Shown: piece by piece, positions 37,219 to 46,132 of the stretch
How the letters are laid out: the number at the start of each line of letters is the position of its first letter
Numbering within the stretch: position 1 is the stretch's first letter
NCBI RefSeq assembly: GCF_002858745.1
Contig: NZ_PJRO01000001.1
Coordinates: 1-64,000, forward strand
DNA from: Mesorhizobium loti
GTDB taxonomy: Bacteria > Pseudomonadota > Alphaproteobacteria > Rhizobiales > Rhizobiaceae
Reading direction: 5' to 3'
Length of the DNA stretch: 64,000 nt
Notes under the pieces: generated by a model
Database searches by the model: none
What the model saw: only the letters and a program-made list of their open reading frames with translations
What the model was told of the DNA's origin: nothing
Position numbers and translations under genes: made by a program

Positions 37219-38469
37219 TCATTCCATGGCAAGGCCGAGCACGACCTCGGCGAGCACCGCAGCGCCTGCGATCATATGCTCCGGTTCCGCCGATTCCGCT
37301 TCATTATGGCTGATGCCATCCCGGCAAGGGATAAAGATCATACCGCTGGCGCAACGGTCAGCCAGATGCTTGGCATCATGGGTGGCACCTGAGATGAGGT
37401 CTCGCCGGCTATAGCCGAGGCGATCACAGGCCTCGGCAATCCGCCCGATAAGAGCTGGGTCGAACACAGTCGGAGCCGATGCAAGCAGCGGCCTGACCGA
37501 GGCTGTGCACGGCGCGGCATGGGTTCGGGCTGCGGTTTCGATGCTGGCGGCGAGGCGATCGAGCGTGGCAGCCTGCGGGTGGCGCAAGTCGACGGTAAAG
37601 ACGACCTCGCTCGGAATGGTGTTGAGGACACCCGGACGAACCTCCATGCGTCCAACCGTGAAGCGCACGAGATCCTCATCATCGGCGCATTCCGCTTCGA
37701 TCGCCGTAATGATCGCCCGAGCCGATGCCAACGCGTCCTTGCGTTGGTGTTTGGGTGTAGTTCCAGCGTGGCGCTCCACCCCGCTCACCACAATCTCGAA
37801 TTGCCGAAGCCCCTGGACGCCGGTGACGATGCCGATAGCAATATCGGCCGCGTCCAGAATAGGTCCCTGCTCGATATGGGTCTCGATATAGGCGTGTGCG
37901 CGCGTGCCCAATGGTCGCCGGGCCAACGGTGTTGATTTTTCAAGGGTAGCGATGGATGTCGCCAGAGCATCAGCTACAGTGATGCCATCGCCGTCCCGGG
38001 TAGTAAGGATTTCAGGCAACGGCAGCACGCCAGCAAATGCTCCCGAGCCCATCGTCGTTGGCGCAAAGCGAGCGCCTTCTTCATTCATCCAGACGACGAG
38101 TTCTATCGGCCTCATCGTCTGAATGAGGCGGTCCTCCAGCGCCTCCAGAGCCTCGAAGGCGGCAAGAACGCCGAACACACCATCGAAATTCCCCCCTGTG
38201 GGCTGGCTATCCAGGTGCGAGCCGGTAACGACAGGCGGCGCTTGATCGTCGATGCCACTCCGCCGCACGAAAAGATTACCTGCGGGGTCAATCGATGCGC
38301 TGAACCCGCGACTAACCGCCCACTCGAGCAATGCCGTGCGCGCTGCCGTGTCTTCCGGCGACAATGCCAGCCTGTTCACGCCGCCACGCCCAGTGGCGCC
38401 GATACGCATCATCGCCTTGTGGCGTTTCATGAGGCGAGCGGAATCGATCAAAGCTAAGTTTGCAGACAT
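37219..38469 (-). CDS. M20-family Zn amidohydrolase (N-carbamoyl-L-amino acid hydrolase / allantoate amidohydrolase-like)
   Basis: About 416 residues. VVTGSHLDSQPTGGNFDGVFGV supplies metal-binding His and Asp, WMNEEGARF the catalytic and bridging Glu pair, IETHIEQGPIL another ligand, and SGATHDAKHLA / DGISHNEAE the C-terminal His motifs. This set is diagnostic of the hydantoin utilisation HyuC/AllC group, which hydrolyses N-carbamoyl amino acids or ureidoglycine-type amides. With the hydantoinase at 28.6 kb it completes a hydantoin-to-amino-acid route. The ATG at 38469 is preferred; the open extension to 38619 overlaps the deacetylase remnant. Confidence 0.88.
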   Translation of the reverse strand: MSANLALIDSARLMKRHKAMMRIGATGRGGVNRLALSPEDTAARTALLEWAVSRGFSASIDPAGNLFVRRSGIDDQAPPVVTGSHLDSQPTGGNFDGVFGVLAAFEALEALEDRLIQTMRPIELVVWMNEEGARFAPTTMGSGAFAGVLPLPEILTTRDGDGITVADALATSIATLEKSTPLARRPLGTRAHAYIETHIEQGPILDAADIAIGIVTGVQGLRQFEIVVSGVERHAGTTPKHQRKDALASARAIITAIEAECADDEDLVRFTVGRMEVRPGVLNTIPSEVVFTVDLRHPQAATLDRLAASIETAARTHAAPCTASVRPLLASAPTVFDPALIGRIAEACDRLGYSRRDLISGATHDAKHLADRCASGMIFIPCRDGISHNEAESAEPEHMIAGAAVLAEVVLGLAME

Positions 38470-38500
38470 GCGAGCCGGTCCTTGGCGCTGGATGGGAAAA

Positions 38501-38887
38501 TCAGACGCCGAAATTCTCGAACAGCGGCTTGACATAATAAGGTATGCGATCAGACCGCGGCGTCCAGCGTCCCTCTGCCGTGACGTGGAGATAGCCGTGA
38601 TGTCCGATCTCGTGGCCACCGCGCAGAATCTGCTCGACCATGTCGGGATAAGTCTCGATGCACCAACCCGGCACGAAAAAGGTCTGCTTCAGACCACAGC
38701 GCGCAAACAGCGCGAGAATGCGCGGCACGGCGATCTCCGGTCCGTGGCGAAGCATCGATGACAAGGCCACCCGTGTCGGTGCGGTCTCCCGCAAGTTCAG
38801 ATGCAACAGGCTTTCGGCATCCATCTCGAATGTGAACGCGACGGCGCAACGGGCACCGTTTGCCCACGGGATGGGATTTTCGATCAT
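38501..38887 (-). pseudogene. Truncated polysaccharide deacetylase-family protein (PuuE-like)
   Basis: 128 codons. The N-terminal half of a NodB-type deacetylase is clear: AVAFTFEMDAES with the metal Asp, LKQTFFVPGWCIETYPDMVEQIL (in family order) and GGHEIGHHGYLH with the His pair. After that the sequence jumps to RWTPRSDRIPYYVKP and stops, about 150 residues short of the usual length, so an internal deletion is likely. PuuE-like members hydrolyse cyclic ureides such as allantoin, which suits the cluster, but this copy should be inactive. Confidence 0.65.
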
Positions 38888-38923
38888 TGAACTTGCTCTC
38901 CCGAATTGGAGCGGCCCTGGTGC

Positions 38924-40048
38924 TCAGTCGTTTGCCACAGCAACGGCAGCATCTGTTGGCCAGGAAATCCACAAGCGGTTACCGATCTCCGGCGCCACCT
39001 GGGCGCGCCAGGTCGGGGTCGTCAGCATGATGTCGCCAGCCTCGGCTGTGCGGACGACGACGTGAAAATTCACTCCAGTATAACTGACGGAGCGCACTTC
39101 GCCGGTCAGGCTGTTAGGCTGACCTTCCGGTGCGGCGGCATGAACCTCGATGCGCTCGGGTCTGAGCGCAAGCAAGGTCGAATCCCCGACCGCCAACGCA
39201 TCATCGGGAGCAAGCTGGAAAAAATCTCGTCCTCCCAAAGTGCAACGGATCACATCATTGTCGATGCCGGTTACCGCACAGTCCAGAAAGTTGCTCTTGC
39301 CCAGGAAATCAGCAACGAAGCGGCTCGCGGGCCGATCGTAAAGCGCCTTTGGGCTACCCACCTGAACCACGGCACCATCGCGCATGATTGCAATGCGATC
39401 CGACATGGTCAGCGCTTCCTCCTGATCATGCGTGACGTTGATGAAAGTTTTGCCGACCTGCCGGTGCAGTTGCTTCAGTTCTTCTTGCAGGTCGTTACGC
39501 AGGCGCTTGTCGAGCGCGCTCAAGGGCTCGTCGAGAAGCAGCAGGTCCGGTGAGAACACGACTGCGCGTGCCAGCGCCACACGCTGCTGTTGCCCTCCCG
39601 AAAGCTGCCGCGGCAATCGCTCAGCCAGATGCTCGAGCTGGACCTGTGCCAGAGCCTTGCGAACACGGGCCTCGCTCTCGGAGCGCGAGATACCGCGCGC
39701 CTTGAGCGGAAACGCGACATTGTCCGCGACTGAAAGATGCGGAAACAGTGCATAGCCTTGAAACACCATGCCGAAGTTACGACGCTCGGGCAGCAGGTTG
39801 GTGATTGGTGCATCGCCAAGAAGAATGTCGCCGGAAGTTGGTTGAACAAAGCCGGCAATCATCATCAACAGCGTCGTCTTGCCAGACCCCGACGGGCCAA
39901 GCAAAGTCAGAAACTCGCCGCTGTGCACCGCCAAATCGACAGCGTCGACGGCATGGGCACTGCCATATGTTTTGGTAACCTTGCGGGTCGTCAGCGTCTG
40001 CACAAGGCGCTTCTCGGACGATTGCTTGGCGATGCTCTTCTCGACCAT
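38924..40048 (-). CDS. Spermidine/putrescine-type ABC transporter ATPase
   Basis: About 374 residues. Walker A GPSGSGKTT (51-59), QGYALFPHLSV, signature LSGGQQQR, Walker B LLLLDEPLSALD, switch His in VTHDQEEALTMSDR and a C-terminal TOBE-type regulatory domain (LALRPERIEV) match the PotA/FbpC/UgpC group. The ATG at 40048 has CGGAG upstream. The permeases and binding proteins it would serve lie at 42.7-48.0 kb, separated by the regulator and the M81 gene. It has no palindrome immediately upstream of its own start; the nearest copy faces the divergent regulator gene. Confidence 0.9.
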   Translation of the reverse strand: MVEKSIAKQSSEKRLVQTLTTRKVTKTYGSAHAVDAVDLAVHSGEFLTLLGPSGSGKTTLLMMIAGFVQPTSGDILLGDAPITNLLPERRNFGMVFQGYALFPHLSVADNVAFPLKARGISRSESEARVRKALAQVQLEHLAERLPRQLSGGQQQRVALARAVVFSPDLLLLDEPLSALDKRLRNDLQEELKQLHRQVGKTFINVTHDQEEALTMSDRIAIMRDGAVVQVGSPKALYDRPASRFVADFLGKSNFLDCAVTGIDNDVIRCTLGGRDFFQLAPDDALAVGDSTLLALRPERIEVHAAAPEGQPNSLTGEVRSVSYTGVNFHVVVRTAEAGDIMLTTPTWRAQVAPEIGNRLWISWPTDAAVAVAND

Positions 40049-40329
40049 GGATGAACTCCGTACGTGCTGAAGGCGCTGTGGGGCGCTGGTGGCGGATTCC
40101 ACGTCCATCACGAAAGCATCCCAAGAAGAATGACGCGATCCTGGCGCAAGCGCGGACTCCTCGCCATCATGTTGCAGGAGCATCGCCTAGATATGTATAT
40201 TGCTTGCTGATTAGCCATTACCTTCAGCACCCTGGGAGCACCGCCACATGCGGTAAAGTTTATTGCCGAGCCACTTCCCATCTTGGTGCCCCTCCCTTTG
40301 CTGGCACGTTGACCGGGAATTGCCAGCAA

Positions 40330-40344
40330 GTCAAGTTGCTTGCG
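40330..40344. promoter_or_regulatory. Palindromic operator copy 1 (upstream of XRE-cupin gene)
   Basis: GTCAAGTTGCTTGCG, a near-palindrome of the form GTCAAGnnnCTTGAC, followed by TAAAAGGAAA. It lies 50 bases before the XRE-cupin start. Three related copies occur at 42682, 45966 and 46133. Confidence 0.65.
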
Positions 40345-40394
40345 TAAAAGGAAAGTGGTATTCCTCTGTCGATAGGAAGGACTACGAAATAGCA

Positions 40395-41033
40395 ATGACT
40401 GAGCACAATACACGCCCGAAACCGGCGCAAGCCAAAGCTATCGCAACAAAAGAGCCGGACAGCTTGCATAACATCCGCATCGGTGCACGACTGCGGCATT
40501 CACGCCTGCTGAAAGGCATGAACCTCAAGGAAGTTGCTGCAGGGGTTGGCTGCTCGGAAGGTTTCATCTCCAAGCTGGAAAACGACAAGGTTCAGCCGTC
40601 ACTGGCGATCCTTCACAAGCTAGTGCTTTTCCTCGGCATCAATGTCACCTTGCTGTTTAACGAGACTTTCGAGGACAATGGCCCACTGCTGGTTATGCGC
40701 GCCAATGAACGGCCGATGATCCGAACAAGCCTCCATCACCAGACCGATGGCGTTGGCCTCGAAGGCCTTATTCCCCACTCGCGTACCTCACTGTTGCAGG
40801 CCAACATTCATGAGGTGGCGCCTGGTGGCAGCGGCCACGGCATGATCGCCCATGCCGGCGAGGAACTTGGCTATGTCCTAGAAGGGTTTATCGACCTGAC
40901 GGTCGGCGAAGTCACCAGCCGCGTTTCGGCGGGCGATTCGTTCTTTTTTTCCTCAGACCATCCGCATGGCTACGTCAATCCCGGCAAGACCGTAGCGCGG
41001 GTATTCTGGGTCAACACCCCGCCGACCTTCTGA
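40395..41033 (+). CDS. XRE-type helix-turn-helix regulator with C-terminal cupin domain
   Basis: About 212 residues. Residues ~28-85 form an XRE HTH (IGARLRHSRLLKGMNLKEVAAGVGCSEGFISKLEN in family order, then QPSLAILHKLVLFLG). Residues ~135-208 are a cupin barrel (GHGMIAHAGEELGYVLEGFIDLTVG split over two strands, then AGDSFFFSSDHPHGYVNP). This is the PuuR/SinR-like architecture that controls polyamine, amino acid or organosulfonate uptake genes. It sits between the ATPase and the M81 gene and is the natural candidate to bind the four GTCAAGnnnCTTGAC sites. A longer open frame to 40263 lacks support. Confidence 0.88.
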   Translation: MTEHNTRPKPAQAKAIATKEPDSLHNIRIGARLRHSRLLKGMNLKEVAAGVGCSEGFISKLENDKVQPSLAILHKLVLFLGINVTLLFNETFEDNGPLLVMRANERPMIRTSLHHQTDGVGLEGLIPHSRTSLLQANIHEVAPGGSGHGMIAHAGEELGYVLEGFIDLTVGEVTSRVSAGDSFFFSSDHPHGYVNPGKTVARVFWVNTPPTF

Positions 41034-41089
41034 TTGAAGAGCCAACATCCCTGACAAACCGGCAGTCGCCGTTGACCAAGCACTGCCGC

Positions 41090-42589
41090 TTACCAGACCG
41101 GCACAACATCCGCATCGAGTGGATATATGGGACGGCGCACGTTTTGGTAAGGCAGCTTCAATGGGTCAGGCGAGCACAACGCGCCGCTGTCGCAGACAAT
41201 CACCTGGCCTGCGATCGGCTCAAAGGCGGCGCGGAAATGTTGCATCGATTTCAGTGCAATCACGCGCTTGCTCAGTGGATCGATGCCGAAGCTTATAAAC
41301 TGCTGGAGATCGAGCACCTGGGCGCGCTCACTTGCAATCAACACCGTAATGCCTTCCACCTGAAGCACGGCCGTTCGCCCGAAACTCAAAGTAAGCCCCC
41401 TACACACCGGCCCATCGCAGACATATTCGCCGTCACTAAGCCGCAACAGTGTTCCCGTCAGTTCCAAAGGGCCGCCACCCATACGGGGGTCGATCTTACC
41501 GCCGAGCGACACCGTTACCGAGCTGCCGATCAGCTTGTTATCCAGCACTTTTACGACTTCAGGGTCGATCATCGCGCCGAAGCATGCATCGGTCACGCCG
41601 GCCTGCAGCAAGGCGCCAAGCAGTGCCGTTGAATCGCCATAGCCACCGCCGCCGGGGTTGTCGGCGAAGTCGGCAATCACGAGCGGACCAGTCAAAGCCT
41701 CGTAGCGAGAGGCGAGTTTGGCTGCCTCGTCCGGTTCATAGAATCGGTTGACGATATCGGTGCGGTTTTCCCAAATGCGCTGCGCCAGATGGGTTGCAAA
41801 GTTCCGGTGCGCATCGATGTCCCCCTGACAGGTAACCAGCACCGTTGGGCCTAAATCGACAATGTCAGCGCTTGGGAAGCCAGCATTGATGCTGACGGCA
41901 AAGACCTCGGGGGTCTGCTCATAGCGTCGTGCCTGAGCCACGAGCTCGACCATCGGACCGACATCTGTACGCCCCCAGTTGGCTTCGCTGACCATCGGCA
42001 AAGCGACGCGAATGGTGGTCGGCTTGATTTCGCCGACCATGGTGCGGTGCAATATCGCGGCAGCCTGGCGTCCGATATCGCGCATATCGACATGCGGATA
42101 GGTTTTGTAAGACACGATGATATCGGCCAGAGCGCACATGCGCTCAGTAACATTCGCGTGTGAGTCCAACGTAATTGCAATCGGCACGCGATCACCGACA
42201 ATGGCTCTTAGCCGCGACAGCAGTTCGCCCTCGGCATCGTCCGCACCTTCGGCGACCATGGCCCCGTGCAGACCAAGCATGATGCCGTCCAATCGATGTG
42301 CCTCGCCCTGCACTGCATCACAGATCGTGCTGGTTAGCCTTTCAAAGGCTTCTTGGAGCACCAGTCCGGAAGGTTTCGCCTCCGCACTCATTGCATGGAT
42401 GAGTGTCCACCCCTTGTCCTGAGCGACATCGAGAAAACCACCAAGCTCCGTGTTCGCCCCGCCCCTGGCAGCTATGGCTTGCTTGCCGAAAAAAGTCAGG
42501 CGCTTGGCGAAGGCCTCGTAGGGCGTGGCCTGACGGCTGAACGTGTTGGTCTCATGGTAAAGTTCGGCGGACAGAACTGTGAAACACAA
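41090..42589 (-). CDS. M81/MlrC-family metallopeptidase
   Basis: 499 residues. ELYHETNTFS at the N-terminus (HExxxTF-like Zn motif), ITLDSHANVTERM, SYKTYPHVDMRD and ADNPGGGGYGDST are the motifs of microcystinase C (MlrC/DUF1485) proteins, putative zinc peptidases or amidohydrolases. The start is a TTG with AGGAGG five bases upstream; no nearer ATG fits. The gene is divergent from binding-protein gene 1, with a regulator palindrome between. Inference: it cleaves the imported peptide- or amide-like compound in the cytoplasm. Confidence 0.88.
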   Translation of the reverse strand: MCFTVLSAELYHETNTFSRQATPYEAFAKRLTFFGKQAIAARGGANTELGGFLDVAQDKGWTLIHAMSAEAKPSGLVLQEAFERLTSTICDAVQGEAHRLDGIMLGLHGAMVAEGADDAEGELLSRLRAIVGDRVPIAITLDSHANVTERMCALADIIVSYKTYPHVDMRDIGRQAAAILHRTMVGEIKPTTIRVALPMVSEANWGRTDVGPMVELVAQARRYEQTPEVFAVSINAGFPSADIVDLGPTVLVTCQGDIDAHRNFATHLAQRIWENRTDIVNRFYEPDEAAKLASRYEALTGPLVIADFADNPGGGGYGDSTALLGALLQAGVTDACFGAMIDPEVVKVLDNKLIGSSVTVSLGGKIDPRMGGGPLELTGTLLRLSDGEYVCDGPVCRGLTLSFGRTAVLQVEGITVLIASERAQVLDLQQFISFGIDPLSKRVIALKSMQHFRAAFEPIAGQVIVCDSGALCSPDPLKLPYQNVRRPIYPLDADVVPVW

Positions 42590-42681
42590 AACGTCCTCCT
42601 CAGGCTCTAGATGCCGCGCAACCGCAAGTCGCAGCCTGCCGATGCGCTTGCTGCAAGTTTTATCAAGTCACTCTCCTATGT

Positions 42682-42696
42682 GTCAAGCAACTTGAC
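42682..42696. promoter_or_regulatory. Palindromic operator copy 2 (between M81 and binding-protein genes)
   Basis: GTCAAGCAACTTGAC, a perfect 6-bp inverted repeat with 3-base spacer, followed by TCCAAGGAAA. It lies 54 bases before the start of binding protein 1 and 92 bases from the divergent M81 start, so it may control both. TTGACT inside it could serve as a -35 box. Confidence 0.75.
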
Positions 42697-42750
42697 TCCA
42701 AGGAAAATTCGTGATGGCTTTGCCGTGTCATTCACAGCTGGGAGGCAACG

Positions 42751-43848
42751 ATGAAAGACGGTGAATCCAAAAGTTTGCAGAGTAATGTTGGCGAGATTTT
42801 CAACCATGCCGTGAACCGGCGTGGTTTCCTGAGTGTGGCCGCGGCCCTCGGCCTGACGCCATTGCTTCCGGGGCTATCTCGCGCCGCGGCCAAGGAGCTT
42901 GTGCTGCTGACCTGGGGCGGCGACACCGGCAATGCGCTAGTTTCTGCGTTCCTCGAACCTTTCTGCAGGGATGCGTCACTTGCTCCGGGCCATGACGGTG
43001 CCGGTACCAGCGAAGGCCGGATGAAATCGATTATGGATTCCGGGCAAATTCCATGGGACGTCATGGATGCTGGTGTTGGCACCATCCAAGCGCTTGGAGA
43101 CAAGGGATACCTCGAAGAAATCGACTATTCGATCGTCGACAAGAGCAAGGTCATCGATGGCTTCGCCTTCAAATACGGCGTTGCCAACTACCTGTTCAGC
43201 TATGTCATCGCCTATGACAGCGAAAAGACCGGAGCGCGCGCGCCCCGCGGTTGGGGCGACTTCTGGAACCTGAAGGAATTTCCCGGCAAGCGCGGGATGC
43301 GCAAGGATCCGCAGGCGGCACTTGAGGCAGCGGTCATGGCTGATGGCGTACCGGTCGACCAAGTCTATCCGATCGATGAGAAGCGGGCCTGGAAGAAGCT
43401 ACGCGAAATCAAGAAAGATACGGTCTTCTGGTCTTTCGGCGCCGAAAGCCAGCAGTTGCTGCGTGAAGGCGAAGTGACGATGGCTTCAATGTGGAGCACA
43501 CGTGTCAACGCGCTCCACCAGGACACAGCCGGACGCTGCAAATGGATCTGGAACCAGGGTATCATATGCCCGGGCATGTGGGCGGTGCCGAAAGGCAACC
43601 CGGCTGGCAAGGATGCCTTCCGCTTCATTGCCGCTGCCCAAGATCCAACCCGCCAGGTGGACTTCTTCAAGCGAGTGAATGGCGGCCCAGCCAATCCGCA
43701 GTCCAGTAGACTTGTTCCGGCCGATATGGTTAGCCTCGACCCGGGCCACCCCGACAACCTCAATCAGCAGCTGAAGGTTGGCGCCGAATGGTACGGCAAG
43801 AACCAGTCACGCATCTATGACGAATTCCTTGATTTCATTGCTTCGTGA
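42751..43848 (+). CDS. ABC transporter binding protein 1 (PotD/extracellular family 8-like), Tat-exported
   Basis: 365 residues. A twin-arginine signal (NRRGFLSVAAALGLTPLLPG) precedes a periplasmic binding domain beginning KELVLLTWGGDTGNALVSAF and including SGQIPWDVMDAG, YLFSYVIAYD, WGDFWNLKEFPGKRGM and CPGMWAVPKGNPAGKDAF, typical of polyamine/iron-type binding proteins. GGGAGG precedes the ATG. It is closely paralogous to binding protein 2 at 44.8 kb and should feed the permeases at 46.3-48.0 kb. A terminator follows directly. Confidence 0.9.
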   Translation: MKDGESKSLQSNVGEIFNHAVNRRGFLSVAAALGLTPLLPGLSRAAAKELVLLTWGGDTGNALVSAFLEPFCRDASLAPGHDGAGTSEGRMKSIMDSGQIPWDVMDAGVGTIQALGDKGYLEEIDYSIVDKSKVIDGFAFKYGVANYLFSYVIAYDSEKTGARAPRGWGDFWNLKEFPGKRGMRKDPQAALEAAVMADGVPVDQVYPIDEKRAWKKLREIKKDTVFWSFGAESQQLLREGEVTMASMWSTRVNALHQDTAGRCKWIWNQGIICPGMWAVPKGNPAGKDAFRFIAAAQDPTRQVDFFKRVNGGPANPQSSRLVPADMVSLDPGHPDNLNQQLKVGAEWYGKNQSRIYDEFLDFIAS

Positions 43849-43865
43849 CCGCGCTATGATCCACG

Positions 43866-43892
43866 GCGGGCCTTTTGCTATGAAAGGCCCGC
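43866..43892 (+). terminator. Terminator-like hairpin after binding protein 1
   Basis: A 10-bp perfect stem (GCGGGCCTTT / AAAGGCCCGC) with a 7-base loop starts 17 bases past the stop codon. The T-run is inside the stem rather than after it, so termination strength is uncertain. Confidence 0.65.
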
Positions 43893-43983
43893 TTGGGCGC
43901 CACCGAAAACTTAGAGGCAATTCTTGGCCGTCGTCCGCAAAACAAACAACAGCCAACATGCTCCCACCTAGGGAGACTTTACA

Positions 43984-44723
43984 ATGCCGCAGTATCCATC
44001 CTGGGCCGATACATTCCGCGGCAAGGTTTGGCGAAACGTTCACTTTCCACGGATTCAGGAAGATATGCCAACCTTCCTGGGCGTACCCCATGCCCTGAAC
44101 GAAGCCGATATGGTCAATGGTTGGCAGCCACAAAACGCGTGCGCCAGCAATCCATTCGGTATCGGGGCGGCTACATCCAGGATTTCGACCTCCATGTGTT
44201 TGAACATCTGAAGGTCGTTGATTTCGGCGATGCCGATATTCCGCCTGAGACCAGCAACGACGGCAGCGTTGAAAAGATTCTCGAGGCTCAGGAAGCCACC
44301 ATGCGGAAGGTCAAGGCCGCGCTGGCCGTTGGCGCAGTCCCGATCGTCATTGGTCAGAATTCGCCCTGCGGCTCCTATGCTATCGGTCGCCCAATCGCGG
44401 AAAGTGTCTCCGGCCCCGTCGGCATGGTGAGCCTCGACACCCATTGGGATGTGTGGCCCTATGATTGGGCGACAATGAGCCCCTACGTCCCCGACTCTAC
44501 CAACTGGAAGGACAAACTCTATCGCGATTGTCCCAACATGCTCATCAAGAACCTCGTCGAGATCGGCAAGCGCGGTATGCTGGAGGACCCAAGCGTGGTA
44601 CGGCGCTTCCTGCGAGAAGTGCCTGTTTCATACCGATGTGGAAGATCCGTACCGAACTCGGCATTGAAGGTCGACATTGATGATCAGGTAGGTTTGTGGA
44701 TTCATGACGCGGGTCTCGTTTGA
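43984..44723 (+). pseudogene. Broken ureohydrolase (agmatinase/arginase family)
   Basis: The start MPQYPSWADTFRGKVW and FLGVPHALNEADM lie in one frame from 43984. The homology then moves to a second frame (RRVRQQSIRY-like VRQQSIRYRGGYIQDFDLHV, VVDFGDADIPPET, VPIVIGQNSPCGSYAI, VSLDTHWDVWPYDWAT), and near 44640 to a third (IPMWKIRTELGIEG). The second metal motif (DIDVLDP-like) and the C-terminal third are missing. SLDTHWD holds a DxHxD-type metal site, as expected for agmatinase-like enzymes. At least two frameshifts plus a 3' deletion make it inactive. Confidence 0.8.
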
Positions 44724-44767
44724 TTGCAAAACGTGCCTCGCATGACGGCTTCTTCCTACGGGCAAAA

Positions 44768-44805
44768 GGTGGTGAAGGCGGCGAGAGTTTCCCCTCGCCA
44801 CCACC
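44768..44805 (-). terminator. Terminator after binding protein 2
   Basis: On the minus strand a GGTGGTG...CACCACC stem continues into GCGAG/CTCGC with a bulge and is followed by TTTT. It lies about 36 bases after the stop of the binding-protein gene. Confidence 0.65.
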
Positions 44806-44841
44806 AAGTCTTTGTATTGGCCTTCGGAATGACCCTAGGGG

Positions 44842-45882
44842 TCAGGACGCGATGAAGTCGAGATATTGGTCGTTGAGGCGGATTTGATTCTTGCCGTACC
44901 ACTCGGCGTCCATCTTGGCCTGCAACTTGGCATTGGTAGGGTGGCCAGGATCGAGCGGAACGAGATCGGGTGGCATGAGTGCCGCTGCCGCCGGATTGGC
45001 CGGACTGCCGTTCATCATCTTGAAGAGTTCGATCTGACGCTGCGGATCCTGCGCCCAGGCAATGAAACGGAAGGCATCCCTGCCGGCGGGATTGCCCTTT
45101 GGAACCGCCCACACCCCGGGGCACAGCAAGCCCTGGTTCCAGGTCCATACGCAGCGGCCATCAGTATCTTCCTTGAGCGCGCTGACGCGGGTGCTCCACA
45201 TTACACCCATCGTCACCTCGCCTTCTCGCAGCATCTGCTGGCTTTCCGCTCCATTGGCCCAAAAGAAGCAATCCTTCTTTATTTCGCGCAATTTGGCGAA
45301 GGCCCGTTTCTCGTCGATCGGATAAAGCTTGTCGATGGGGACACCGTCCGCCATCAGGGCGATCTCAAGCATTCCTTCAACGCCCTTGCGCAGCGCGCGT
45401 TTGCCCGGGAAGTCTTTCAGGTTCCAGAAATCGGCCCATGTCTTGGGCTCATTGTCCTTGAGCGCGACCCGATCGTAATCCAGCACATAGCTGAACAGGT
45501 AGTTGGCAATGGCATATTTGTAGGCGAAGCCTTCAAAGACTTTGGATTTGTCGACGATTGAATAGTCGATTTCCTCCAGATAACCTTCCTCGCCCAGCTG
45601 CACGACAGCCGTCCCGGTGTCCATGACATCCCAGATGATCTGACCGGACTCGACCATCGCCTTGATCTTGCCGCCTGAAGTGCCACTGCCGTCGCTGGCT
45701 CCGGTGATGCCGGTTTCGGCCGCAAAGCTGTCAAGAAACGAGGCCGCTAACGCTTTTCCAGCATCTCCGCCCCAGCTTGCCAGAACCAGTTCCTTAGCGC
45801 TGGCGAATGCCTTCTCTGCAAGAAGCGGCGTCATGCCTGCTGCTGCGCAAAGCGACAGAAAGCGCCGGCGGTCGAGCCTCAT
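44842..45882 (-). CDS. ABC transporter binding protein 2 (PotD/extracellular family 8-like), Tat-exported
   Basis: About 346 residues from the ATG at 45882; in-frame starts at 45894 and 45942 are possible. The twin-arginine signal is LDRRRFLSLCAAAGMTPLLA. The mature part runs closely parallel to binding protein 1 (KELVLASWGGDAGKALAASF, YLEEIDYSIVDKSKV, FWNLKDFPGKRALRK, CPGVWAVPKGNPAGRDAF). Both proteins keep the same C-terminal DFIAS end. It is convergent with protein 1 around the broken ureohydrolase. A palindrome lies upstream at 45966. Confidence 0.9.
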   Translation of the reverse strand: MRLDRRRFLSLCAAAGMTPLLAEKAFASAKELVLASWGGDAGKALAASFLDSFAAETGITGASDGSGTSGGKIKAMVESGQIIWDVMDTGTAVVQLGEEGYLEEIDYSIVDKSKVFEGFAYKYAIANYLFSYVLDYDRVALKDNEPKTWADFWNLKDFPGKRALRKGVEGMLEIALMADGVPIDKLYPIDEKRAFAKLREIKKDCFFWANGAESQQMLREGEVTMGVMWSTRVSALKEDTDGRCVWTWNQGLLCPGVWAVPKGNPAGRDAFRFIAWAQDPQRQIELFKMMNGSPANPAAAALMPPDLVPLDPGHPTNAKLQAKMDAEWYGKNQIRLNDQYLDFIAS

Positions 45883-45965
45883 CCCGCCACCCATCGTTTC
45901 TATTCCATTCTTTTCAACCACTGCATGTCCTCCACATTGCATTGAGCCGCGGCCGCTCCCCTTTA

Positions 45966-45980
45966 GGCAAGTAACTTGCC
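45966..45980. promoter_or_regulatory. Palindromic operator copy 3 (upstream of binding protein 2)
   Basis: GGCAAGTAACTTGCC, perfect inverted repeat. Read on the minus strand, it is followed by TAAAGGGGA, the same flank as the other copies, pointing toward the binding-protein gene. Confidence 0.65.
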
Positions 45981-46132
45981 TATAGCTTGCGTTGTTTCAC
46001 GATGCACAACGAACCTCTTCAAGGATCGCGTATCGTTGCGGCCCTCTCCCATTGCCGGAAATCTCGATGAAACCGGTCTTTCCTCTCTCTTTTCGAGAAG
46101 AATGCAGCAAGCTTAGCAGGAACTAAAAACGG

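Noticed and set aside
38550..38972. 140-codon minus-strand frame over the deacetylase remnant
   Set aside because: Frame-shifted shadow with Arg/Cys-rich composition; the deacetylase motifs are in the other frame.
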